Shown piece by piece: positions 23,106-34,700 of a stretch of DNA of 64,000 nt. Origin of the DNA: Macrostomum hystrix (Eukaryota > Platyhelminthes > Macrostomidae). The notes under the pieces were generated by a model that saw nothing but the letters and a program-made list of their open reading frames with translations, was not told the origin of the DNA and made no database searches. Each line of letters opens with the position of its first letter. The first letter of the stretch is position 1. The position numbers were made by a program, and so were the translations under genes. The DNA is taken from the NCBI GenBank assembly GCA_950097015.1, contig CATNEN010000001.1:22869501-22933500 (forward strand). Direction: 5' to 3'.

Positions 23106-25425
23106 CGACCTTCAATCTTCTACCAATGTGCAAGCCGCTCTTCTCCCTATCTTCGATTATGTACTTTTGATAAGCCAGACTGTTAATAATGAAGTACACA
23201 AGATGATTATATAAACTGCATGTTCATGTTATCATATTTTGTATACAATCTCAAGTTCTCAGCAAATTCTGGCTACATTTAAGTGAGTCCTCTTGATTAC
23301 CAAGGGCAGGTCTCGATTCCTCCCCAATAGCTAGCTCTATATCTCCTGGGGATTTGAGCACATAGGGATATGGAAATAAGGCAATATGGCGAGGCCATTG
23401 AAAACATGTTTATATCGTATATTTTCTGGCCAACCATAAAAGTACATTGCACCCGGATTGACTCGGCTTCAACTCGCAGCACGGAATGTAGGAATGAGAG
23501 AAAGCAGAGTAGGGGATGGGGCGGCTGAGGGGAAAATTATAATTAATGAGTTTTGACTGTTGGAACGTGCCGTATCGGCCATTGTGGGATCGAGGCTCTT
23601 ATCACGACAACGGAGCCGATACGAACATAATGGAATCTTATGGGATCTGAAGGCGTTAGGCGATTTAAGTCTTAATCCTTAATGAGATTATAACTATGCA
23701 CTCCTAATCCACTGTCTGACTGCTCGCTTGGCTACTCCATAAATTATTATAGAAATTAAGACAGGAAGAACTAAAAGAGATTCGCCAGCCATATATAATT
23801 CGGGCCGATGCCAAAGATTAGCCCCGCCCAAAATTGAATTTTATGATCCTGGGAAATGGGAAATCACTCAGTCTCCTTCACCCAACTCGCAAATATATTC
23901 AAAAAGTCTGACTCGAAACGTTGAACTTTTAAAGTTCGCAATGCAAACGATTCGAACTTTAAATAACGATAGCTAAATAATCACCAGGATCAGAGAGATG
24001 GGACCTGCCCTATGACACAACACAGCGAAGCGAGCTCGCAACTCTATTTCAACTGTTCAGTTTAGTTTGCTCTCCACTTGGCCCACGATTTCGCAGCCCC
24101 TCCACCCCTCCACCCCTCCACCCCTCCACCCCTGACTCTAATTTTAGTTTTTCTGTCCCACTAGGCGCAGACCCCCTCTCTTATCAGTCCGGGGTCCGTG
24201 GGGTTGGGGCCGGCTCTGTGTACATTTATAAAAACTGTCCGCCTCCGCTTGCAGCCCTACGTACATAGCAGGGGCGCCGCACCGTACATTACTATTTAGT
24301 TGAATCTCCTGCTAGTGGAGGGGGTGGAGCGATCAGATTATTGGTAAAGTGGGACCGCATGCGCTTCCCCCTCACTTTTTATTGTCCAACGCTCAGACCC
24401 ACGCTGCCCCAAAACCAAAAAAGCCAACTCCCTCCTCCACATAGGCTTGAGCAAATAGTGTACGAAATAGATTTAAAAGCAGAGCTGGAGAGCCAGAGGC
24501 ATAGGCGAAGGAGCAGAAGAAATCCGAGAAATTTGCAATTCGCCAGGAAGCGAAAGAGGGAAGGAGAAATAAACGAGTAGCGTTTAGTCGTTTCTTATTT
24601 TTTCTTCGGGCACAAAATTGACGACCGCGAATCTCTCTCTAACAGAGGCGCAAAACTGGGTCACATTCGACTGCAAGGCGGCTCGAGAATACCGAAGCCA
24701 GGACAACTCAAACTGTAAGCCTGTCGGCGAGCAAACGCGTGTGCGAACTAGTTCGCGAGCAACTCTATCCAATCCTCATTTTCCCTGTCCCATTTCTAGA
24801 CGCCTTGCCTGCTAGTGAAAGCGCACGCAGCAGTCTCTGCTCGTCACTTCCTCCTCGTTCATCTGGCTCCACTCGGCTCGATCAACATCAGGACAGGCTG
24901 CGCTCTCGCTTATGCCAGCTCAAATCACGAGGCAGCCCAGCCTAGGGCGAGTATTCCCATTATGCAGTCTATGCCATGCGAATGCATTAACGTTTACAAT
25001 TACGCATATTGTCATAATGCCGTGGGCCCTGATGTAGCAGTCCAGCCGTTCTATCATCTCTGTTAGTTCACACTCCAGCCTGCCTCTTCCCCATCCCCTC
25101 TGCTCCCCTTAGCCGGCTAGGAACTCCACGTGAGGGACACCTACGCTCCTCAGCGCACTAGATCCCCTTCCTCATCTCAGCCCGTCTCAGACTCAAGCCC
25201 TATACCTCCCGTCCCTCCGCACAGCCTACCCAATCGCAGACTGAAGAGAGGCAGAAAAACTAACTAAATAAAATCAGCAGGGAGAGTAAGAGAGGGCAGC
25301 GTTAACGACCCAGACAGAGAGCGAGGATAAATTAGAGGTAAAGTCGCCGATATTTCCCACCCCAATTTTCAGTTCCCAATCAATTAGCACCTGCGCAGGT
25401 AATCACTAGCCGAAAAATTGCTATC
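23106..25425 (+). other. intergenic and presumed 5' region of the SGSM gene
   Basis: No protein-coding exon is supported here. From about 24,050 the sequence becomes C/G-rich, with a CCACCCCT short repeat at 24,096-24,134 and a TATAAAA at 24,227-24,233. It then continues as non-repetitive, exon-like sequence up to the SGSM start codon at 25,426. Several ATGs lie between, so if transcription starts near 24.26 kb the leader is either long with upstream AUGs or contains an unrecognised intron. Confidence 0.35.
24227..24233 (+). promoter_or_regulatory. candidate TATA box
   Basis: TATAAAA in a GC-rich setting, followed about 25-30 bases later by a pyrimidine-rich CCTCCGCTTGCAG segment that could hold a start site. 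It lies 1.2 kb upstream of the SGSM start codon. No initiator consensus can be confirmed. Confidence 0.2.
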
Positions 25426-25705
25426 ATGTCCAAGCTGTTGCATCGAGTTGTCTCAGACGCAGCCACCCGAGTGTCGCAGGCTCGCAGTGGGGGCAGGCCT
25501 GTGCCAGAGATGCAACGCGCTGATACTGTGCCTGAGTCCGGCTTGACCTGCAGCCCCCTGCTGCAGCAGCAAACTGGCAACAATGGCTCCGAATATCGCG
25601 AGATGCTGCTCAGGCAAGTTAAACGCGAAGTTAAACAGCTCATGGAGGAGTCCGTCACGAAAAAGTTCATTCACGAAGAGAGCTCCATCATCACTACTCT
25701 GTGCG
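25426..25705 (+). CDS. SGSM: SGSM exon 1: start and beginning of RUN domain
   Basis: The start ATG (context GCTATCATGTCC) opens a frame of 93 codons. Residues from [15 protein letters not shown] onward match the conserved N-terminus of SGSM proteins (LLRTVKKEVKQIMEEA in vertebrates), so the first 50 or so residues are a lineage-specific extension. A later start at the second Met is possible but would not affect the domain. The donor is GTGCG|GTGAGT. Confidence 0.85.
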
Positions 25706-28700
25706 GTGAGTCTGATGTTCTGTTCTGCCATTTGGAGTGGGATTCTGCCATGGGATCTGGGTAGGGATTCTGCCATGGGATCTGGGTAGGGATTCTGCCA
25801 TGGGATCTGGGTAGGGATTCTGCCAAGGGAACTGGAGCAGGGATTTTTTCAAGTGATCTCGGGAGCAGGGATTACTCCAAGTGATCTGGAGCAAGGATTA
25901 TTCCAAGTGATCTGGAGCAGGGATTATTCCAAGGGATCTGGAGCAGGGATTATTCCAAGGGATCTGGAGCAGGGATTATTCCAAGGGATCTGGAGCAGGG
26001 ATTATTCCAAGGGATCTGGAGCAGGGATTATTCCAAGGGATCTGGAGCAGGGATTATTCCAAGGGATCTGGAGCAGGGATTATTCCAAGGGATCTGGAGC
26101 AGGGATTATTCCAAGGGATCTGGAGCAGGGATTATTCCAAGTGATCTGGGGTAGGGATTCTTCAATTGGATTTGGGGCAGGGATTCTTCAATTGGAACTG
26201 GGGTAGGGATTCTTCAATGGGATCTGGGGTAGGGGTTCTTCGACGGGATCTGGGGCAGGGATTCTTCGACGGGATCTGGGGCAGGGATTCTTCAATGGGA
26301 TCTGGGGTAGGGATTCTTCGACGGGATCTGGGGCAGGGATTCTTCAATGAGATCTGGTGTAGGGATTCTTTGACGGGATCTGGGGTAGGGATTCTTCAAT
26401 GGGATCTGGGGTAGAGATTCTTTGACGGGATCTGGGGCAGGGATTCTTCAATGGGATCTGGGGTAGGGATTCTTCAATGGGATCTGGGGTAGGGATTCTT
26501 TGACGGGATCTGGGGTAGGGATTCTTCAATGGGATCTGGGGTAGGGATTCTTTGACGGGATCTGGGGCAGGAATTCTTCAATTGGATCTGGAGTAGGGAT
26601 TCTTCAATTGGATCTGGGGTAGGGATTCTTTGACGGGATCTGGGGCAGGAATTCTTCAATTGGATCTGGAGTAGGGATTCTTCAATGGGATCTGGGGTAG
26701 GGATTCTTTGACGGGATCTGGGGCAGGGATTATTTAATGGGCTGTGGAGCAGGGATTCTTCGATGGGATCTGTGACAGAATTTTTCCATGAAATCTGGGG
26801 CTAGAAATCTGTTGCAATCTTCTTAAGGTATCGAAATCCTTCATTGGGATTAAAATGGTACATTCCGTTGTGAAATTTCAAAAATGTCTGTGATTCAGAA
26901 TCCATCGAATCAATAATTGAAAGTCTTATGATTGGATCGGAATCGAAATACTCTACTGGGATTGGAATTATTCGTTGTAATCATGTAAGGGAAAAATATT
27001 CTAAATTATTAACAGGGATCAGAATCCTCATATGGGATCAGAATCCTGAAATCCTCAAATGGGTTCAGAATCTCCAAATCCTAAAATGGGATCAGAATCC
27101 TCAAATGGGATCAGAACCCTCAAATGGTATCAGAATCCACAAATTTGGTCAGAATCCTCATATGGGATCAGAATCCACAAATGGGATCAAAATCCTGAAA
27201 TGGGGTCATAATCCTGAAATGGGGTCAGAATCCTCAAACGGGATCAGAATCCTGAAATGGGATCAGAATCCTGAAATGGGATCAGAATCCTCAAATGGGA
27301 TCGGAATCCTCAAATGGGATCAGAATCCTCAAATGGGATCGGAATCCTCAAATGGGATCAGAATACTGATATGGGATCAGAATCCTCAAATGGGATCAGA
27401 ATCCTCAAATAGGATCGGAATCCTCAAATGGGATCAGAATCCTCAAATGGTATTTGTATCCTCAAATAAGATCGGACTCATTTAATTCTACTATTTGGGG
27501 CAGGATAGGGATCCTTCTAAATGAAAAAGGGTGTTTTAACTATACAGAATTGTCAATAAATGAATTCAATCTCCCCAATCGATTGCAGCGAGCGTGGAGA
27601 ATTGCATTCAGTATGGCCTGAAACGCACCAGCGTGTCCGTGTTTCGCGACAATCTCTCCTACCGGCTGCTGCAGAAGATCGCCAAGGACTGCCCGGAGGC
27701 GCGCTCGGTGCTGGACCGCATGGCCGCCACCGAGACCGACGGTGGCAGTGGCGGCCTCGCCTCGCTGGCCAGCTCCGGAGGCCTCATCGGCAAGGACGGC
27801 GGCAAGAAGCCTTCGCAGAATGTCAAGTACCAATGGATCCGGGTGGCCCTGCTTGAGAAACTGCTCAACGGCATTGTTGAGCACCTAGTTAAACGGTGCA
27901 AGCAGTACTATGAGACTGACAGTATCATTGCCGACCCGTGCGATGGGCCGCTGCTGGCTTCCCTGCTCGGTGAGTTTGGATTCTGGGATTCTAATCCCGA
28001 GTTCTCCCGACCCAAAATCTCAGATTTCAATCTCTAATCCCCATTCTCAGATCCCAATCTCTAATCCCCATGTCTCAGATCCCAATCTCTAATCGTCAAT
28101 CTCAGATCCCAATCTCTAATCCCCATTCTGAGATCCCAATCTTCAATCCCCATTCTCAGATCCCAATCTCTAATCCCCATGTCTCAGATCCCAATCTCTA
28201 ATCCCCATTCTCAGATCCCAATCTCTAATCCCCATTCTCAGATCCCAATCTCTAATCCCCATTCTCAGATCCCAGTCTCTAATCCCCATTCTCGGATCCC
28301 AATCTCTAATCCCCATGTCTCAGATCCCAATCTCTAATCCCCATTCTCAGATCCCAATCTCTAATCCCCATGTCTCAGATCCCAATCTCTAATCCCCATT
28401 CTCGGATCCCAATCTCTAATCCCCATGTCTCAGATCCCAATCTCTAATCCCCATTCTCGGATCCCAATCTCTAATCCCCATTCTCGGATCCCAAATCTCT
28501 AATCCCCATGTCTCAGATCCCAATCTCTAATCCCCATGTCTCAGATCCCAATCTCTAATCCCCATGTCTCAGATCCCAATCTCTAATCCCCATGTCTCAC
28601 ATCCCAATCTCTAATCCCCATGTCTCAGATCCCAATCTCTAATCCCCAAGTCTCAGATCCCAATCTCTAATCCCATGTCTCAGATCCCAATCTCTAATCC

Positions 28701-31700
28701 CATGTCTCAGATCCCAATCTCTAATCCCCAAGTCTCAGATCCCAATCTCTAATCCCATGTCTCAGATCCCAATCTCTAATCCCATGTCTCAGATCCCAAT
28801 CTCTAATCCCATGTCTCAGATCCCAATCTCTAACCCCAAGTCCCAGATCCCTATCTTTAATTACCTGACTCAAATTTTAATCCCTAATCCCCAGTCTTAG
28901 TCCAGCTAACTCTGATCCTTCTAGTCCAGGGACCTAAACTCGGCTACGGCTATCGTGATTTTTGCTGTGTAACCAGTTTGCTATTATTCCATTTTCTTAC
29001 TGTAAAAGTGAATATTGCAATATCTTGTTTCATTGTTAGATTTTTTGTGTATCGACGAGTGTGATGCAGCAGGCATTGAATCAGCCTGGCCTTCCGTAAC
29101 TATAGCAAGGCAATAAAGATCTAGAGGCAATATCGGAAATGAATACCTGAGTGAGCTGCCGCCTCTATTCCTGGTCTCATTCATCAGAATAGACTAACAG
29201 TCATCCCAGGTATTCATTTCTGATTCACTTAAACAGTCCCCCGCCACAGATCCCCCCTATCAAATATCCTATAGCCTGGGATTCCACATCACAGCTCCCC
29301 GCAGTGGCTAAAGGTGCAAATGAAAAAAGTGAAGTAGTAATGCTTTCTATAATTCTCTTTTGCCATTGTTTTTGCCAATGTCAAGTGTCTTACTGCTGTC
29401 ACGTGGAGTCTAGACTCTAGAAAAAGCCCTGCAGCTTTGAATTCTTCGGATTGAATTTTTTAAAGTTCCAAGATCCCAGATCCAAGATCCCAGATCCAAG
29501 ATCCCAGATCCAAGATCCCAGATCCAAGATCCCAGATCCAAGATCCCAGATCCAAGATCCCAGATCCAAGATCCCAGATCCAAGATCCCAGATCCAAGAT
29601 CCCAGATCCAAGATCCCAGATCCAAGATCCCAGATCCAAGATCCCAGATCCAAGATCCCAGATCCAAGATCCCAGATCCAAGATCCCAGATCCAAGACAA
29701 TGTCCAAGACAATTGACAATGTCCAAGATCCCATTTCTAATGTCAAAGATCCCATTTCTAATGTCAAAGATCGCATTTCTACTGTCCAAGATCCCATTTC
29801 TAATGTCAAAGATCCCATTTCTAATGTCCTAGATCCCGTTTCTAATATCCTAGATCCCATTTCTAATGTCCTTGATCCCATTTCTAATATCCTAGATCCC
29901 ATTTCTAATGTCCCCTAGATCCCATTTCTAATGTCCCCTAGATCCCATTTCTAATGTCAAAGATCGCATTTCTACTGTCCTAGATCCCATTTCTAATGTC
30001 CTAGATCCCATTTCTAATATCCTAGATCCCATTTCTAATATCCTAGATCCCATTTCTAATATCCTAGATCCTATTTCTAATGTCCTAGATCCCATTTCTA
30101 ATGTCAAAGATCGCATTTCTACTGTCCTAGATCCCACTTCTACTGTCCTAGATCCCTGATCAAGTATATCGGATACCCGTCTTGGTATCTTCTCATTTGG
30201 AAAAATACATTTTCTCTCAAGTAAAGTCTGAATACTGTACATTTTCCACAGTGGGTCCGTGCGCACTGGAGTACACCAAGGTGAAGATGCTGGATCATTT
30301 CTACACGGACCCGAGCGCTGACGAATTACTTCAGAGGCACCGAATCCACACGCCGATTGGCAGTCCGAATTCTCCCAAGGCCGCCAGGACTCCGTCATTG
30401 AAGGTGAGCTTAATTATCGATTGGAATATCTGCAGTTAGTATCAACAGATTTTGGTCTAATAATCCGCACGGATTATCGGCACACCTGCACGCAGGTGTA
30501 GCAGCTGTTGACCATAAAAATCATGGCAACAAAAACTCTGGCAGCTGCCCAAAGCTTTTACCGAGTGATGAATTATTGAGCAGTGCTTGTTCCAAAGTGA
30601 CAAAATGAATGACCACCTAATGGCTGGCTAGTAGCATGTCCAGGTAAACTAGATTATAGATTGTTACTCAGAGTATTAGCGTGAATTATGAGCAGCCTTG
30701 TCAACTGGAAGCAAAATTAGTAAAATACAAACAGGATAATAGGGAATTCTCGTAGAAAATACGAGCTAGCTGTTGCTGGACAACTAATTTTCGAGGCTAA
30801 AATAGCTTATTTGAGTCGTGAATTGCTCATTTGAGTTGCTCATTTGAGCTTAGTTGAGTCGATATTAGCTCATTTGAGTAGGGAATAGCTCAGTTGAGTA
30901 GGGAATAGCTCATTTGTGTCGGGAATAGCTCATTTGAGTAGGGAATTGCTCATTTGAGTAGGGAATAGCTCATTTGAGTAGGGAATAGCTCATTTGAGTA
31001 GGGAATAGCTCATTTGAGTAGGGAATAGCTCATTTGAGTAGGGAATAGCTCATTTGTGTCGGGAATAGCTCATTTGAGTAGGGAATAGCTCATTTGAGTA
31101 GGGAATAGCTCATTTGAGTAGGGAATAGCTCATTTGAGTAGGGAATAGCTCATTTGAGTAGGGAATAGCTCATTTGAGTAGGGAATAGCTCATTTGAGTC
31201 GTGAATTGCTCATTTGAGTTGCTCATTTGTGTCGGGAATTGCTCATTTGAGTAGGGAATTGCTCATTTGTGTCGGGAATAGCTCATTTGAGTAGGGAATA
31301 GCTCATTTGAGTTGGGAGTAGCTCATTTGAGTATGGATAGCTCATTTGAGTTTTGAACCGCTTGTCAAGCAATGAGGCTAGAATATTTTCAGTACTGTGT
31401 ACTTATTTACCAGCAAGGCACACAGCTACTTTCATGCGTCGTTGAGCTCACCTAAACTCACCCCAGTTTTTTTCTTTGCCCACCATGTGCCTTTCCCGAC
31501 AGCCGCAGGACAATAAAAAATGCCGTCTCTTATCCCATATCCTTCTTCCCCTGCATCCGAGTCCAGCCCTTCCTCGCTTCGTTTTTCTCCCGTCTCATCA
31601 TCCGTGGGTGTTTTTTACAGCACCAGTTGCAGCAAATACACTCTGTGTGTAACCTAGCTAATATAACCCAGTTTTGGAATTATGCACTGTTCTGCCCAGA

Positions 31701-34700
31701 ATAAGGCCCATTGTTTTCTAATGCCTCCATTTTTCCATCATTGAGAATCGTTTTCCCTGCTTGAGGCATGTTTTTTTCGGTTAAACAGTTTTTCCTAGGC
31801 TTTTTCCTAGACCTTGGACCTGGATACCTGGGACCTGGATACCTGGGACCTGGATACCTGGGACCTGGATACCTGGGACCTGGATACCTGGGACCTGGAT
31901 ACCTGGGATCTGGATACTTGGGACCTGTATACCTGGGACCTGGATACCTGGGACCTGGATACCTAGGACCTGGATACCTGGGACCTGGATACCTGGGACC
32001 TGGATACCTGGGACCTGGATACCTGGGACCTGGATACCTGGGACCTGGATACCTGGGACCTGGATACCTGGGACCTGGATACCTGGGACCTGGATACCTG
32101 GGACCTGGATACCTGGGACCTGGATACCTGGGACCTGGATACCTGGGACCTGGATACCTGGGACCTGGATACCTGGGACCTGGATACCTGGGATCTGGAT
32201 ACTTGGGACCTGTATACCTGGGACCTGGATACCTGGGACCTGGATACCTGGGACCTGGATACCTAGGACATGGATACCTGGGACCTGGATACCTGGGACA
32301 TGGATACCTGGGACCTGGATACCTAGGACATGGATACCTGGGACATGGATACCTGGGACCTGGATACCTAGGACATGGATACCTGGGACCTGGATACCTG
32401 GGACCTGGGTACCAGGTATTTTAACTACTTTTACATAAAATAAATTTTGGAATATTTTGTCAGCTTGTCAATTTATGAAAGCCAGCCAAAGATACTACTT
32501 GCCGATTTGCTAATTCTCTCGCAGGACGATGTGATCTGGCTAAAGCGTCTGTCAAATTTGCTTGCCTCAGACAGTTGGTCCGGGACCAGCTGTTGCGAAG
32601 CAGAAATGGTTAGAGAGGTTTGAGTTTTGTGATAAGTATTTTATACAAGTGTTTGGTCTTTAAAAATTTAAATTGTCAATATATTTATGTTTTTTGGTGT
32701 TGAAGAAGAACACAAACGTTTTTTAAGTAAAAGGTAATTGTTTTGCATTTGGTGAGGTTTTTATTGTCGTCTTGAGCTGACCATTTTGTTAGGAATAGAA
32801 TGCTGATCTATTGCACTAGATGATAGAAAATAATTGGTTGCTAATCTATTACACTAGATGATGGAATAGAATGGATTGCTAATCTATTACACTAGATGAT
32901 GGAATAGAATGGATTGCTAATCTATTACACTAGATAATGGGATAGAATGGATTGCTAATCTATTACACTAGATAATGGAATAGAATGGATTGCTAATCTA
33001 TTGCACTAGATAATGGAATAGAATGGATTGCTAATCTATTGCACTAGATAATGGAATAGAATGGATTGCTAATCTATTGCACTAGATAATGGAATAGAAT
33101 GGATTGCTAATCTATTACACTAGATAATGGGATAGAATGGATTGCTAATCTATTACACTAGATAATGGAATAGAATGGATTGCTAATCTATTACACTAGA
33201 TAATGGAATAGAATGGATTGCTAATCTATTGCACTAGATAATGGAATAGAATGGATTGCTAATCTATTGCACTAGATAATGGAATAGAATGGATTGCTAA
33301 TCTATTGCACTAGATAATGGAATAGAATGGATTGCTAATCTATTGCACTAGATAATGGAATAGAATGGATTGCTAATCTATTGCACTAGATAATGGAATA
33401 GAATGGATTGCTAATCTATTGCACTAGATAATGGAATAGAATGGATTGCTAATCTGTTACACTAGATAATGGAATAGAATGGATTGCTAATCTGTTACAC
33501 TAGATAATGGAATAGAATGGATTGCTAATCTATTACACTAGATAATGGAATAGAATGGATTGCTAATCTGTTACACTAGATAATGGAATAGAATGGATTG
33601 CTAATCTATTGCACTAGATAATGGAATAGAATGGATTGCTAATCTATTACACTAGATAATGGAATAGAATGGATTGCTAATCTATTGCACTAGATAATGG
33701 AATAGAATGGATTGCTAATTTATTACACTAGATAATGGAATAGAATGGATTGCTAATCTATTGCACTAGATAATGGAATAGAATGGATTGCTAATCTATT
33801 GCACTAGATAATGGAATAGAATGGATTGCTAATCTATTACACTAGATAATGGAATAGAATGGATTGCTAATCTATTGCACTAGATAATGGAATAGAATGG
33901 ATTGCTAATCTATTACACTAGATAATGGAATAGAATGGATTGCTAATCTATTACACTAGATGAAGAAATGGAAAGGATTGCTAATCTAACTCATTTGCTT
34001 TCGATTAAACTGAAATCAAAATTCTCTAACTTTGTCTAGAATAAAAGCGAACGACAATTCAGTTTACCAGGTTGTGTGTGCCGATGGATTAAGTAAATCT
34101 TCGAAGTTTTCTAAGCGATCGTCTGCAATTACCTTGAGAGCAGATTAGCTAGGCTTGATTTGAGTCCATCACAGCACGACATCAGATCGAGTTCATTAAA
34201 TTAATTGCCTGATAAGACAAAACTATTTAGCTTCCCTGTGCAATACTAAAATACTGATTTAAGCATATTGGAACATCTGTAAGTATTTCTATAAAAAATT
34301 TTTTGATTTGCTAAAGCTTATGTCTGTATGACAGGTGACACTCCTGTCTAACAGGTGACACTCTTGTCTAACAGGTGACACTCTTGTCTAACAGGTGACA
34401 CTCCTGTCTAACAGGTGACACTCCTGTCTAACAGGTGACACTCTTGTCTAACAGGTGACACTCCTGTCTAACAGGAGACACTCCTGTCTAACAGGTGACA
34501 CTCTTGTCTAACAGGTGACACTCCTGTCTAACAGGAGACACTCCTGTCTAACAGGTGACACTCCTGTCTAACAGGTGACACTTCTGTCTAACAGGTGACA
34601 CTTCTGTCTAACAGGTGACACTCCTGTCTAAGCCCCATCACCCCACTCCCCCTGGCAACCGCAGATCAAGCGGCACCCGTCCACTTCGAGCGAGGAGAGC

